From: Egaibacter sp046050465
Lineage (GTDB): Bacteria; Pseudomonadota; Gammaproteobacteria; Burkholderiales; Burkholderiaceae_C
Reading direction: 5' to 3'
NCBI GenBank assembly: GCA_046050465.1
Contig: JBJOPS010000047.1
Span: forward strand, 1 to 64,000
Length of the DNA: 64,000 nt
The translations under genes and the position numbers were made by a program. A model generated the notes under the pieces. That model searched no databases. It worked only from the letters and a program-made list of their open reading frames with translations, and was not told the origin of the DNA. Positions 15,811 to 24,633 of this stretch are shown here, in pieces (the first letter of the stretch is position 1; each line of letters opens with the position of its first letter).

Positions 15811-17846
15811 GCATGCCCTCCATAACGCTTGATAACGGGTGCGCCGGAGGCCGTAGCCGTTACGCGGGCTTCGAAGAACATGTTGCCGTCAATGTCATTG
15901 TTGACGTTGTTGTCTTCCTGACTGAACTCGACATTAACGCTGGCTGCGCCCGCCTGCACGGCACGGGTAGTGGCCTCCTGGCCTGCCAGATCCTGCGCGA
16001 GGGCAATGGCGGGATCCAGACGATCAAAGTCGCGCGGGCCTGCCTGCGTGAACACGCGAAACACGCCTTTCACGGGTTGCGACACTGTGATGTGCACGCG
16101 CTGCGAAACCTGCCCCAGCACGGCCCCCACCGCATTGGCCACCTCGGCATGCGGCGGCATGACCAGCTGCACACCGAGGCCGTGGGCGACCCTGGGGTAG
16201 TAGCTGGCAGCAGGTGCTCCGACTGCAACCAGCGGTACACCAGAGGCAAACTGCAAATTGAAAACTGCGGCCGGCCCGGTACCCGCTGTTCGGTGATGCA
16301 AGGCCATCTGGGTCAACAGGGCCGCCATCTTGTTGGCATTGCCCTCATTCATCTGACCCGCGTCGTTCAGGCCCGCCTCTATCAGCTTCTGGCAGATGGT
16401 GTCGATGACCTTGTCTACCACCTGCTGCGACGGCGCCAGCGCGTCACCCAGCATCCACGTGCCCAGACCATACAGATGGCGCATCTGGCGCGCCCAGATA
16501 CGGGCGCCAAAAATGGCTGCATCCGTATTCCAGTGGTTGGACATGCCCAGCACGTGGGCGGCATCGCTAGGCGTGAAGCCACTGTAAATAACCAGGCCTT
16601 TGCGTTCCAGGCGGGCCAGCGCTTTGGACAACGCGCGGTCATCCATGTTGGCGCGTTCCAGGTCCACAGGCCCTTTTGCCAACAGCTCCCATGCGCGTAA
16701 CTCATCGTCGGGCAAACGCGCCAATGTGGCCTCATCGGCCTGCAGGCGCTGGGCGAATCGAATCTGGCTGCCGTGTGGCGACTCGGTTTGCTGTCGCTCC
16801 AGGACAGCCAGCACCTGGGGGTGTTCATGAGCCAGCAAACTCAAGGGCACGACCCGGCGCGGCCCGATGGCCAGGCCGTCCCCACCCTGAAAACGCACTT
16901 CACTGTCGCCGCCAAGGCCAATGGCGTAGACCTTGACCGCCTCCACCATCGGTCGCCACTGACCAATCATGGCGCCGTCAAAACTCAGTTCGGGCCGACC
17001 GTTGCGCACCACGGCGATGTCGGTCGTGGTCCCACCCATGTCGGCAACGATGGCGTTTTCCAAACCGCTGAGCGCGCAAGCCCCCAGCACGCTGGCGGCC
17101 GGCCCGGACAGCACGGTACCCACCGGACGCTGCAAAGCACTGGCCACATTGATCAAGGTGCCGTCGCCTTTGACCATCATCAACGGCGCATCGATCTGCC
17201 GAGCATGCAAGGTGCGCTTGACCGAGTCAATCAGTGCTTTGACGTGTGAAATCATGCGCGCGTTCAGCGCCACCGTCATGGCGCGGCGCGGTGCACCAAG
17301 GCTGGAAGCGAGTTCATGCCCACAAGTCACCGGTATGTCGCACAGCGCTTCGACCCAGGTGCGAAGTTGCAGCTCGTGCTCGGGATTTCGCACGCCAAAG
17401 CTGGCCGAAATGGCAAAGGCCGACACACGCGGTGCATGGTGAAGAATGGCCGCACGTGCTGCCGCCTCGTCCAGCGGTTGGACGGGAAACCCACCGGCGT
17501 CATGCCCGCCGGCCAAAGCAACGATGGCTTCGCTGCCGAGCAGTTCGACCAGTCCACTCGCCTTGACCTGAGGCGGGTCATAACCTGCCAGCAACACGCA
17601 AACAGGTGACCCCTTGCCTTCCACGACGGAGTTGGTGGTGAGGGTGGTGGACAGCGACACCAGCCCCACCTGAGACAGCAAGTTGGAAGGTAACTTGTCC
17701 AGAGAGGCGGCAATGCCCAGGGCCAGGTCAAACCGGGTGGTCAGACTCTTGGCGGACGCGACAATTTTTTTGTCGGCATCCAGCAAAACTGCATCGGTAA
17801 AAGTCCCTCCGGTATCAATACCCAGGAAGTAGGTCATTGAGGTCAT
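15807..17846 (-). CDS. hydantoinase A / oxoprolinase-family ASKHA ATPase (HyuA-like)
   Basis: Protein of 679 residues with the actin/Hsp70-type ATPase fold: phosphate loop GIDTGGTFTDAVLLD near the N-terminus and the second loop ADMGGTTTDIAVV near residue 270. HyuA proteins are ATP-dependent N-methylhydantoin or oxoproline hydrolase subunits, normally with HyuB. No HyuB is present here. The gene lies in the sarcosine oxidase set, 24 bp after soxG, and overlaps the Fe-S gene downstream. Either it handles N-methylhydantoin (a known precursor of sarcosine in creatinine breakdown), or it powers the Fe-S partner. The start may be 17846 or the ATG at 17837. Confidence 0.82.
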   Translation of the reverse strand: MTSMTYFLGIDTGGTFTDAVLLDADKKIVASAKSLTTRFDLALGIAASLDKLPSNLLSQVGLVSLSTTLTTNSVVEGKGSPVCVLLAGYDPPQVKASGLVELLGSEAIVALAGGHDAGGFPVQPLDEAAARAAILHHAPRVSAFAISASFGVRNPEHELQLRTWVEALCDIPVTCGHELASSLGAPRRAMTVALNARMISHVKALIDSVKRTLHARQIDAPLMMVKGDGTLINVASALQRPVGTVLSGPAASVLGACALSGLENAIVADMGGTTTDIAVVRNGRPELSFDGAMIGQWRPMVEAVKVYAIGLGGDSEVRFQGGDGLAIGPRRVVPLSLLAHEHPQVLAVLERQQTESPHGSQIRFAQRLQADEATLARLPDDELRAWELLAKGPVDLERANMDDRALSKALARLERKGLVIYSGFTPSDAAHVLGMSNHWNTDAAIFGARIWARQMRHLYGLGTWMLGDALAPSQQVVDKVIDTICQKLIEAGLNDAGQMNEGNANKMAALLTQMALHHRTAGTGPAAVFNLQFASGVPLVAVGAPAASYYPRVAHGLGVQLVMPPHAEVANAVGAVLGQVSQRVHITVSQPVKGVFRVFTQAGPRDFDRLDPAIALAQDLAGQEATTRAVQAGAASVNVEFSQEDNNVNNDIDGNMFFEARVTATASGAPVIKRYGGHA

Positions 17847-17870
17847 TGCCTCGGGGAAATTGAAACGAAA

Positions 17871-18452
17871 TCAGGCGCCTGCTTCACACAGCCAGCGAAA
17901 CAGGTAGTCGGCAAAACTGCGGCGCACCGTCAGCTCAAAACTGATAGCCGCTTCCAGGCACAACACTGTGGCACCCGCCTTGGCAATGTGTGTCTGTGCC
18001 AGCGCGCCCGCGGGAAATACGCGGGGATGCAAATCCAGAGGACAGCCACGAGACAGCAGGTCTGCTGCGGCAGGGCCTCTCACCGTCAGCGTGGTGTTGC
18101 CGTCGCCCACCTGCACCACGGATATGTGCCGACCCTGCAAGGCAGCTCGCAGTGCGGACTCCATCGAATCGCCCTGACTATCCTGTAATTTGAGCAGCCA
18201 TTCATTGGGGCCAAGCCACAGGAGTTGACGCTGGCCCGCAATACTGGCTGTATTGGGTAAAGTCGGCAACGCCAGGCCCGCAACGCTCAAAATGGTTTGC
18301 GTAAAAAGGGCATCGTTCGCATCACCCCGCAGATTCAGCATCTCCACAAAGGGCACTTCAGACAGTGCACACGATTTGCCATCTACAACAAGCACACGCT
18401 GCCCCAGACGGGCAATACCCGCCAGAGGACTTTCCATCACGACTTCAGGCAT
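17871..18452 (-). CDS. soxG: sarcosine oxidase, gamma subunit
   Basis: Smallest-but-one subunit of heterotetrameric sarcosine oxidase, 193 residues. SPLAGIARLGQ at the start, a central LWLGPNEWLLKL and VRGPAAADLLSRGCPLDLHP are hallmarks of SoxG, which has the GcvT-like fold and sits next to the alpha subunit's folate domain. The frame is open 27 codons upstream, but the family N-terminus and an 8 bp overlap with the soxA end support the ATG at 18452. Part of the soxB-D-A-G order on the minus strand. Confidence 0.92.
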   Translation of the reverse strand: MPEVVMESPLAGIARLGQRVLVVDGKSCALSEVPFVEMLNLRGDANDALFTQTILSVAGLALPTLPNTASIAGQRQLLWLGPNEWLLKLQDSQGDSMESALRAALQGRHISVVQVGDGNTTLTVRGPAAADLLSRGCPLDLHPRVFPAGALAQTHIAKAGATVLCLEAAISFELTVRRSFADYLFRWLCEAGA

Positions 18453-21447
18453 GGAGGCGTTTTCCTTCCGGGTCATAAAACACTGGGCTGCACACCGTGG
18501 CGGGGACGTATCGGCCATCAACCAGCGACGCATAAATCTTTTGGCCCATGCGCTGGGTGCCCGAGCGCACCACAGCCATCGCGATGGATCGGTTCAGCGT
18601 CGGGCTGTAATAGCTGGACGTCACGTGGCCAATCATCGGCACGGGAGGTCGGGTGGCTTGCGAGTTGTCTGTCAGCTGTGTGCCCTCTGGCAACACCAAT
18701 TGAGCTTCATCCGTCACCAACCCCACCAGTTGCTTGCGGTCCGAACCGGCCGTGTGACTGCGGGACAAAGAACGACGCCCCAGGAAATCTTTGGTCTTGG
18801 CGACCATGCCACCCATCCCCAGATCAAAGGGGGTGATGGAGCCATCGGTATCTTGCCCTACGATGATGTAGCCTTTTTCAGCACGCAAAACGTGCATGGC
18901 TTCCGTACCATAGGGCGTGATGTTGAGATCAGCTCCGGCAGCCATCAACGCCTTCCAAACGTGCGCGCCCGAGTTCGACGGCACATTCACCTCAAAAGAC
19001 ATTTCGCCCGAAAAGCTGATACGCATGATGCGGGCTTTCACACCGGCCACCGTTGCGGCGCGCCAGCTCATGAATGGGAAAGCATCGTTGGACAGGTCCA
19101 CATCCTTGCAGACACGCCCAACCACCGTACGGCTTTCTGGCCCGACTACAGCAAACGTGGACCACTGATCCGTGACAGTGGTCATATAGACCTTCATGTC
19201 CGGCCATTCGGTTTGCGTCCAGCGCTCCAGCCAGCCCAGCACCCGCGCAGCACCGCCCGTGGTGGTGGTCATCAGGAAGTGGTCTTCGGCCAGGCGTGCA
19301 GTTACACCGTCATCAAACACCATGCCGTTTTCGTCCAGCATCAGCCCGTAACGGCATTTGCCCACTTCCAGTTTGAGCCAGGGGTTGGTGTACACCCAAT
19401 TCAGCAATTTGGCGGCATCGGGACCGCGGATATCGATCTTGCCCAGCGTGGATGCATCCAGCATGCCCACGCCGCTGCGCACTGCCAGCACTTCCCGGTT
19501 AACCGCCTGGTGCAGGTCTTCATTGCCCTTTGGGAAGTACCAGGGCCGCTTCCATTGCCCAACATCTTCAAACAAGGCGCCTGCTGCCACGTGGCTCTCG
19601 TGCGGGCTGGTCTTGCGTGCGGGGTCAAACAGGTCGCCCCGCTCCAGCCCGGCAAACGTGCCAAAAGAGATGGGCAGGTAATTCGGACGGAAAGTGGTCG
19701 TGCCCACCTGGTCGATAGGTTTGCCCATGGCGCGCGCCGCCAGAGCCATACCATTGATGTTGCCCAGTTTGCCTTGATCGGTACCAAAGCCCATCGCGGT
19801 GTAGCGCTTGATGTGCTCGATCGACTCAAATCCTTCGCGAATGGCAAGCTCAATATCGCTGGCACCCACGTCGTTTTGGTAATCCACAAAAGCCTTGGCA
19901 CGACGCGAAACCGGCTCGCCGGTTTCGGCAATCCAGAAAGCGCTGATCGCCTCGGTAGCAGGCTCTACAACCTGAAAATCAGTTGCTGTGGCTGGGAAAC
20001 CGGCGCGGGTGGCAGCCTGAGCGCCCGCATGGCTGGCATCTGTCAGCGACTGAGACAGCGTCCACGTTGCATTGCATGCACCAACATTGAACTGGTTGGG
20101 CATGGCCACACCGGGCGTGAAACACACGGCGGCATCATTCCACCTCGCCTTGCCCCCGGAGTGGGAGTAAAGATGAATGGCCGGGTTCCAGCCGCCGGCC
20201 ATACCAACAGCATCGCATACAAGCTTACGTTGTTCACCGCTGGCTTTGTCGCCGACCATCTGGCGTACAACCAGCCCGCCTACCGTCATGCCACCTTTGG
20301 CTTCAATGGGCACAAATCCACGCAGAATCTCGACCCCTGCCATTTGCGCCTGCTGTACCAGACCGCCCACCACGGAGTTTCCGCGGCGTGTATCAACAAC
20401 GGTGACGTGTGCCCCAGCCTGCCTGAGAGTTAGCGCATCTGAATAGGCGGAGTCGTTATTGGCCAGCAGCGCAATACGCTGCCCAACCAGGACGCCATAC
20501 AGTTTGGCGTAATCGGCCATGGCGGACGACAGCATGACTCCCGGCAAATCGTTGTTGCCAAAGACCATGGGACGCTCATGTGCTCCGGTTGCCAGAATGA
20601 CCTGATTCGCCCGAACACGCCAGAGGCGCTCGCGGAACCCCTGGCGCTGATTCAGCGGCAAGTGATCGGTCAGCGACTCGCGAATGGTGAGAAAGTTGTG
20701 GTCATGGTAGCCAAAGACCACGCCGCGCCGGATAATTTTCACCTCGGGCATAGTTGCCAACTCGGCCTCAGCAGCGCGCACCCAGTCAACGACTGACTGA
20801 CCGTCGATCGTGCCCTGCAAACGGTGTGCTGAGCCTCCCAGATGGGCACCCAACTCTGACAGGACAACCCGCGCACCACTGCGACCCGCCGTCAAAGCGG
20901 CAGCGAGACCTGCGACACCGCCGCCGACAACAAACACGTCGCAATGAATGTTCTGGTGAACGTAGCGATCCGTATCTTCCGCAGTCGGGGCGGCGCCAAG
21001 GCCTCCGGCTTTTCTGATAAACCGCTCGTACAGCATCCAGGCCTTTGCAGGCCACATAAAGGTCTTGTAATAAAAACCAGCTGGAAATAACGGTGTGAAC
21101 CAGCGGTTGATACTAAAGAGGTGTTTACCCGGGCTGGGCCAGGCATTCACACTCTCGGCATTGAGTGCTCCGTACAACTCAACTTCAGGCATCTTCGCAT
21201 TGGGAATGGTGTGTGCGCCGCTCTCCAGTTGCACCAGCGCCGAAGGCTCCTCCACGCCGCAACTGACTATGCCACGGGGACGGTGGTATTTCCACGACCG
21301 GGCAATAACGCTTTCACCCGCGGCCAACACCGCAGAAGCCAGTGTGTCCCCCTCGAAACCAGAGAAGCTTCGCCCGTTAAAGCGAAAGGTAATTTTCCGG
21401 GAGCGATCCAGTCGCCCGCCCATTCCGTCAATACGCTTACCGCTCAC
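18445..21447 (-). CDS. soxA: sarcosine oxidase, alpha subunit
   Basis: Large subunit (1000 residues) of the enzyme that oxidises sarcosine to glycine, giving H2O2 and 5,10-methylene-tetrahydrofolate. An N-terminal 2Fe-2S-like fold region is followed by the NAD-binding site VFVVGGGVAGLAAALTAG (~172). The C-terminal ~390 residues are the GcvT-like folate domain. I place the start at GTG 21447, preceded by GGAGGT and overlapping the soxD stop as GTGA; the frame is open 60 codons further upstream, inside soxD. A long open frame on the opposite strand (18253-20433) is a shadow of this gene. Confidence 0.95.
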   Translation of the reverse strand: MSGKRIDGMGGRLDRSRKITFRFNGRSFSGFEGDTLASAVLAAGESVIARSWKYHRPRGIVSCGVEEPSALVQLESGAHTIPNAKMPEVELYGALNAESVNAWPSPGKHLFSINRWFTPLFPAGFYYKTFMWPAKAWMLYERFIRKAGGLGAAPTAEDTDRYVHQNIHCDVFVVGGGVAGLAAALTAGRSGARVVLSELGAHLGGSAHRLQGTIDGQSVVDWVRAAEAELATMPEVKIIRRGVVFGYHDHNFLTIRESLTDHLPLNQRQGFRERLWRVRANQVILATGAHERPMVFGNNDLPGVMLSSAMADYAKLYGVLVGQRIALLANNDSAYSDALTLRQAGAHVTVVDTRRGNSVVGGLVQQAQMAGVEILRGFVPIEAKGGMTVGGLVVRQMVGDKASGEQRKLVCDAVGMAGGWNPAIHLYSHSGGKARWNDAAVCFTPGVAMPNQFNVGACNATWTLSQSLTDASHAGAQAATRAGFPATATDFQVVEPATEAISAFWIAETGEPVSRRAKAFVDYQNDVGASDIELAIREGFESIEHIKRYTAMGFGTDQGKLGNINGMALAARAMGKPIDQVGTTTFRPNYLPISFGTFAGLERGDLFDPARKTSPHESHVAAGALFEDVGQWKRPWYFPKGNEDLHQAVNREVLAVRSGVGMLDASTLGKIDIRGPDAAKLLNWVYTNPWLKLEVGKCRYGLMLDENGMVFDDGVTARLAEDHFLMTTTTGGAARVLGWLERWTQTEWPDMKVYMTTVTDQWSTFAVVGPESRTVVGRVCKDVDLSNDAFPFMSWRAATVAGVKARIMRISFSGEMSFEVNVPSNSGAHVWKALMAAGADLNITPYGTEAMHVLRAEKGYIIVGQDTDGSITPFDLGMGGMVAKTKDFLGRRSLSRSHTAGSDRKQLVGLVTDEAQLVLPEGTQLTDNSQATRPPVPMIGHVTSSYYSPTLNRSIAMAVVRSGTQRMGQKIYASLVDGRYVPATVCSPVFYDPEGKRLHA

Positions 21448-21740
21448 GCAGCACCTCCGCTGGAGACTGGCGTGTCGGGGTTCTCGCCTGGTTTGTAGAT
21501 TTTCGAGAAAACATAGCTCACGGTGTGGCGCTCTGCGTTGAACCAGCGCCGACAACCCTGCGAATGCAACCATTGCTCGCGATGCAAGCCCTTGGGGTTT
21601 TTGCGCATGAACAAGTAGTCGCCCCACTGTTCATCGGTTAGCGCGTCGGTGTCAAGGGGGCGGACAATGTGGGCTTCACCACCGCAGCTGAATTCGCTTT
21701 CAGCTCGTGGGCCGCACCAGGGGCAGGTAATTTTCAGCAT
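21444..21740 (-). CDS. soxD: sarcosine oxidase, delta subunit
   Basis: Small zinc-binding subunit, 98 residues. It begins MLKITCPWCGPRAESEFSCG and carries a later H and C (EQWLHSQGCRRWF), the usual zinc ligand set of SoxD. The known consensus YLFMRKNPKG is present. The start at 21740 follows the family N-terminus. It stands 10 bp after soxB and overlaps the soxA start, as in other SoxBDAG operons. Confidence 0.94.
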   Translation of the reverse strand: MLKITCPWCGPRAESEFSCGGEAHIVRPLDTDALTDEQWGDYLFMRKNPKGLHREQWLHSQGCRRWFNAERHTVSYVFSKIYKPGENPDTPVSSGGAA

Positions 21741-21750
21741 AAGGGTACTG

Positions 21751-23001
21751 TTAGTGGGCCACGCCGGCCGCACCATGTTCGTCAATGAGATGGCCCGATG
21801 TGAAGCGATTGATGGTGAACGCCGCGTTCAATGGGTGCGGCTCATCTTGCGCCATGGTGTGAGCCATGGCCCATCCCGAGCCGGGTGTCGCCTTGAAGCC
21901 CCCGGTTCCCCATCCGCAATTGAAATAGAGCCCCTTGATGTGTGTTTTGGAAATAATTGGGCATGCGTCTGGCGCAACATCAACAATGCCACCCCACTGC
22001 CGATTCATTCGGACACGTCTGAATATAGGGAACAGTTCGCAAATAGCCTGCAATGTGTGCTCGATCACGGGGAAACTTCCGCGCTGCCCATAACCCACAT
22101 AACTGTCAATGCCTGCACCGATTACCAGGTCACCTTTGTCCGATTGACTCACATAGGCGTGAATCGCGTTGGACATGACGACTGTATGCAGAATTGGCTT
22201 GAGAGGCTCTGATACAAGGGCTTGTAGAGGATGGCTTTCAAGCGGAAGTCGGATGCCGGCCATGTCGGCCAGGACGGTGCTGTGGCCTGCGGAAACAACA
22301 CCTATTTTTTTACTTTTGATCGTTCCGCGCGTGGTCTCGATACCGACCACCTGATCACCTTCGCGCTGAATACCAACAACCTCGCAGTTTTGCAGGATGT
22401 CCACACCCAATCGGTCTGCCGCACGGGCGAACCCCCAGGCAATGGCGTCGTGACGGGCAACACCCGCGCGCGGCTGGAAAGACGCACCCATGACAGGGTA
22501 GCGCAACGATGTCGACGTATTCATGATCGGCACCATTTCCTTGATCTGTGCCGGATTCAAAACCATGCCATCAACACCATTGAGTCGGTTGGCGTTCACG
22601 CGGCGATTGATGTCCCGCATGTCTTGCAGGGAATGCCCCACATTCATTACGCCCCGCTGGCTGAACATGGTGTTGTAGTTCAGGTCCTGCGACAAGCCTT
22701 CCCACAATTGCAGCGCTTTTTCGTAGAGGTGAGTAGCGTCGTCCCACAGGTAGTTGGACCGCACGATGGTGGTGTTACGCGCCGTATTGCCACCACCCAG
22801 CCAGCCTCGTTCCACCACCGCGATGTTGCGCATACCATGCTCTTTGGCCAGGTAATAAGCCGTCGCCAACCCATGCCCACCACCACCAACGATGATGGCA
22901 TCGTAACTGCTCTTCGGCGGGGGACTGCGCCACTGCTTCTGCCAGTTCTCGTGATACGACATGGCATTGCGGGCAAGCGAAAAAATTGAAAAATGACTCA
23001 C
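21751..23001 (-). CDS. soxB: sarcosine oxidase, beta subunit
   Basis: Catalytic subunit of 416 residues that carries FAD and covalent FMN and oxidises sarcosine. The DAO fold opens with YDAIIVGGGGHGLATAYYLA (~33), then GWLGGGNTARNTTIVRSNYL. GGIVDVAPDACPIIS and FNCGWGTGGFKATPGSGW lie near the C-terminus. The start is GTG at 23001; no convincing ribosome site is seen, but SHFSIFSLARN matches the family N-terminus (IFSL), so the internal ATG at 22962 is less likely. First sox gene, 18 bp after sdaA, so sdaA-soxBDAG-hyuA-FeS probably form one transcript. Confidence 0.94.
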   Translation of the reverse strand: MSHFSIFSLARNAMSYHENWQKQWRSPPPKSSYDAIIVGGGGHGLATAYYLAKEHGMRNIAVVERGWLGGGNTARNTTIVRSNYLWDDATHLYEKALQLWEGLSQDLNYNTMFSQRGVMNVGHSLQDMRDINRRVNANRLNGVDGMVLNPAQIKEMVPIMNTSTSLRYPVMGASFQPRAGVARHDAIAWGFARAADRLGVDILQNCEVVGIQREGDQVVGIETTRGTIKSKKIGVVSAGHSTVLADMAGIRLPLESHPLQALVSEPLKPILHTVVMSNAIHAYVSQSDKGDLVIGAGIDSYVGYGQRGSFPVIEHTLQAICELFPIFRRVRMNRQWGGIVDVAPDACPIISKTHIKGLYFNCGWGTGGFKATPGSGWAMAHTMAQDEPHPLNAAFTINRFTSGHLIDEHGAAGVAH

Positions 23002-23019
23002 ATCAGGCCCGATCTAGCT

Positions 23020-24411
23020 TCAACATTCAATGACGTTCACGGCCAGTCCGCCGCGACTCGTCTCTTTGTATTTTGTCATCATGTCGCGTCCGGTATCGCG
23101 CATGGTTTTGATAACCTGGTCGAGTGATACAAAATGCGTGCCATCGCCCCGAAGAGCCATTCGCGCCGCATTCAAAGCCTTCACAGACCCCATCGCGTTA
23201 CGCTCAATACAGGGAATCTGGACCCGTCCGCCTACCGGGTCACAGGTCAGCCCCAAGTTATGCTCCATCCCGATCTCGGCCGCATTTTCCACCTGTCCGG
23301 GGGTACCACCCAACACGGCGGCCAGTCCGGCCGCAGCCATTGAACAGGCGACCCCCACCTCACCCTGGCAACCCACCTCAGCGCCGCTGATGGAGGCGTT
23401 TTCTTTGTAGAGCAATCCGATGGCACCTGCTGTCAACAAAAAGTCCCGGATGCCTTCTTTGGACGCCCCGGAGCAAAATCGGTCGTAGTAATGCATAACA
23501 GCAGGCACAATTCCTGCCGCACCATTGGTTGGCGCTGTGACAACACGCCCCCCAGCCGCATTTTCTTCGTTGACCGCCATGGCGTACACATTGACAAAGT
23601 CGAGTATGGTCAGCTGATCCTTGAGCGCCTGCTCTGGCCGACTACTCAACGAACGGTGCAGCTCAGCTGCCCGGCGTTTGACTCGCATTCCGCCCGGCAA
23701 ATGACCATCGGTTCGGCAGCCCCGATCCACACACGCCTTCATCGCGCCCCAAATGTGGTCCAGCCCTTCATCAAGCTCCGCATCCGTGCGCCACGCATGC
23801 TCGTTCTTGCGCATAACCTGTGCTATGGAGAGCCCCGTCTCAACGGTGATTGCCAGCAAAGCGTCACCGCTTGAAAACGGATGCGCCAGAACGGTTGGGT
23901 CAACCACGAAGCGCGGCGTGTCCGCGACAGCGTCTGCCTCTTCCTGTGACACCACAAATCCACCACCAACGGAAAAATAGCGGCGCTCTTCAAGCAGCGC
24001 TCCATCGGCTGCAAACGCACTGAATCGGACTCCATTGGAGTGAAATGGAAGCGACTCACGACGCAAGAAAAGAATGTCAGTTCGCTCCCGAAAAGCAATG
24101 GCGTGTTTCCCGTCCACGAGCAGGCTGTTCTGGGCGCGTATCTGCTTGACACGTGCATCAATGCTATCCGGATCGATCGTATCCGGCATGGCGCCTTCGA
24201 GCCCCAACATCACCGCAGTATCCGTTCCGTGCCCCTTGCCGGTTGCTCCCAAAGAGCCGTATAGTTTTGCTTCGATGCGCGCCGTTTGTGGCAACAATTC
24301 AAGCTTCCCCAAGCGGCGCGCAAATAGTGCGGCAGCCTTCATTGGCCCCACGGTGTGGGAAGAGGAGGGGCCAATGCCTATCTTGAAAAGGTCGAAAACG
24401 CTCAGTGCCAT
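23020..24411 (-). CDS. sdaA: L-serine ammonia-lyase (serine dehydratase)
   Basis: Single-chain iron-sulfur serine dehydratase, 463 residues, converting L-serine to pyruvate and ammonia. The N-terminal part has IGIGPSSSHTVGPMKAAALF. The C-terminal part shows the cluster cysteines in VGCQGEVGVACSMAAAG and LTCDPVGGRVQIPCIERNAMG. First gene of the minus-strand cluster: glycine and methylene-THF released by sarcosine oxidase can be joined to serine by GlyA, and this enzyme would drain serine to pyruvate. That role is inferred from operon position. Divergent from the MttB-family gene. Confidence 0.95.
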   Translation of the reverse strand: MALSVFDLFKIGIGPSSSHTVGPMKAAALFARRLGKLELLPQTARIEAKLYGSLGATGKGHGTDTAVMLGLEGAMPDTIDPDSIDARVKQIRAQNSLLVDGKHAIAFRERTDILFLRRESLPFHSNGVRFSAFAADGALLEERRYFSVGGGFVVSQEEADAVADTPRFVVDPTVLAHPFSSGDALLAITVETGLSIAQVMRKNEHAWRTDAELDEGLDHIWGAMKACVDRGCRTDGHLPGGMRVKRRAAELHRSLSSRPEQALKDQLTILDFVNVYAMAVNEENAAGGRVVTAPTNGAAGIVPAVMHYYDRFCSGASKEGIRDFLLTAGAIGLLYKENASISGAEVGCQGEVGVACSMAAAGLAAVLGGTPGQVENAAEIGMEHNLGLTCDPVGGRVQIPCIERNAMGSVKALNAARMALRGDGTHFVSLDQVIKTMRDTGRDMMTKYKETSRGGLAVNVIEC

Positions 24412-24633
24412 AGGGTCTTTCAGCGAGAGTCCCCGCTTGCCGAGAATTGTGAATAGACGACCCGCATTCAGTGTTTACATTACGACGCCCAAGAACCCGC
24501 AAGCGACAGGTTTATGGCGTGAGGACGCAAGGCGGCGTCGCATGCGGACTATCCCTATCGCAAGGGGCTACCGATACTTTGATTACTTACGGGTGGGTTT
24601 GGACGCTCGACAACCGATTTGGAGACACACAGC
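24412..24633. promoter_or_regulatory. divergent control region between sdaA-sox and the MttB gene
   Basis: This 222 bp interval must hold promoters for both units. It contains a short hairpin, GACGC-AAGGCG-GCGTC (about 24526-24541), and a GGAG ribosome site for the MttB gene at 24620. I looked for glycine and cobalamin riboswitch cores and found neither. No regulator gene is adjacent. Confidence 0.4.

Noticed and set aside
18253..20433. 726-codon open frame on the plus strand
   Set aside because: It lies wholly opposite soxG/soxA, has no recognisable motif, and its composition is that of a reverse-strand shadow of a GC-rich gene.
24412..24633. Possible glycine or cobalamin riboswitch before sdaA or the MttB gene
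   Set aside because: Neither the glycine core nor the cobalamin box GCCACTG was found on either strand; only a short hairpin is present.
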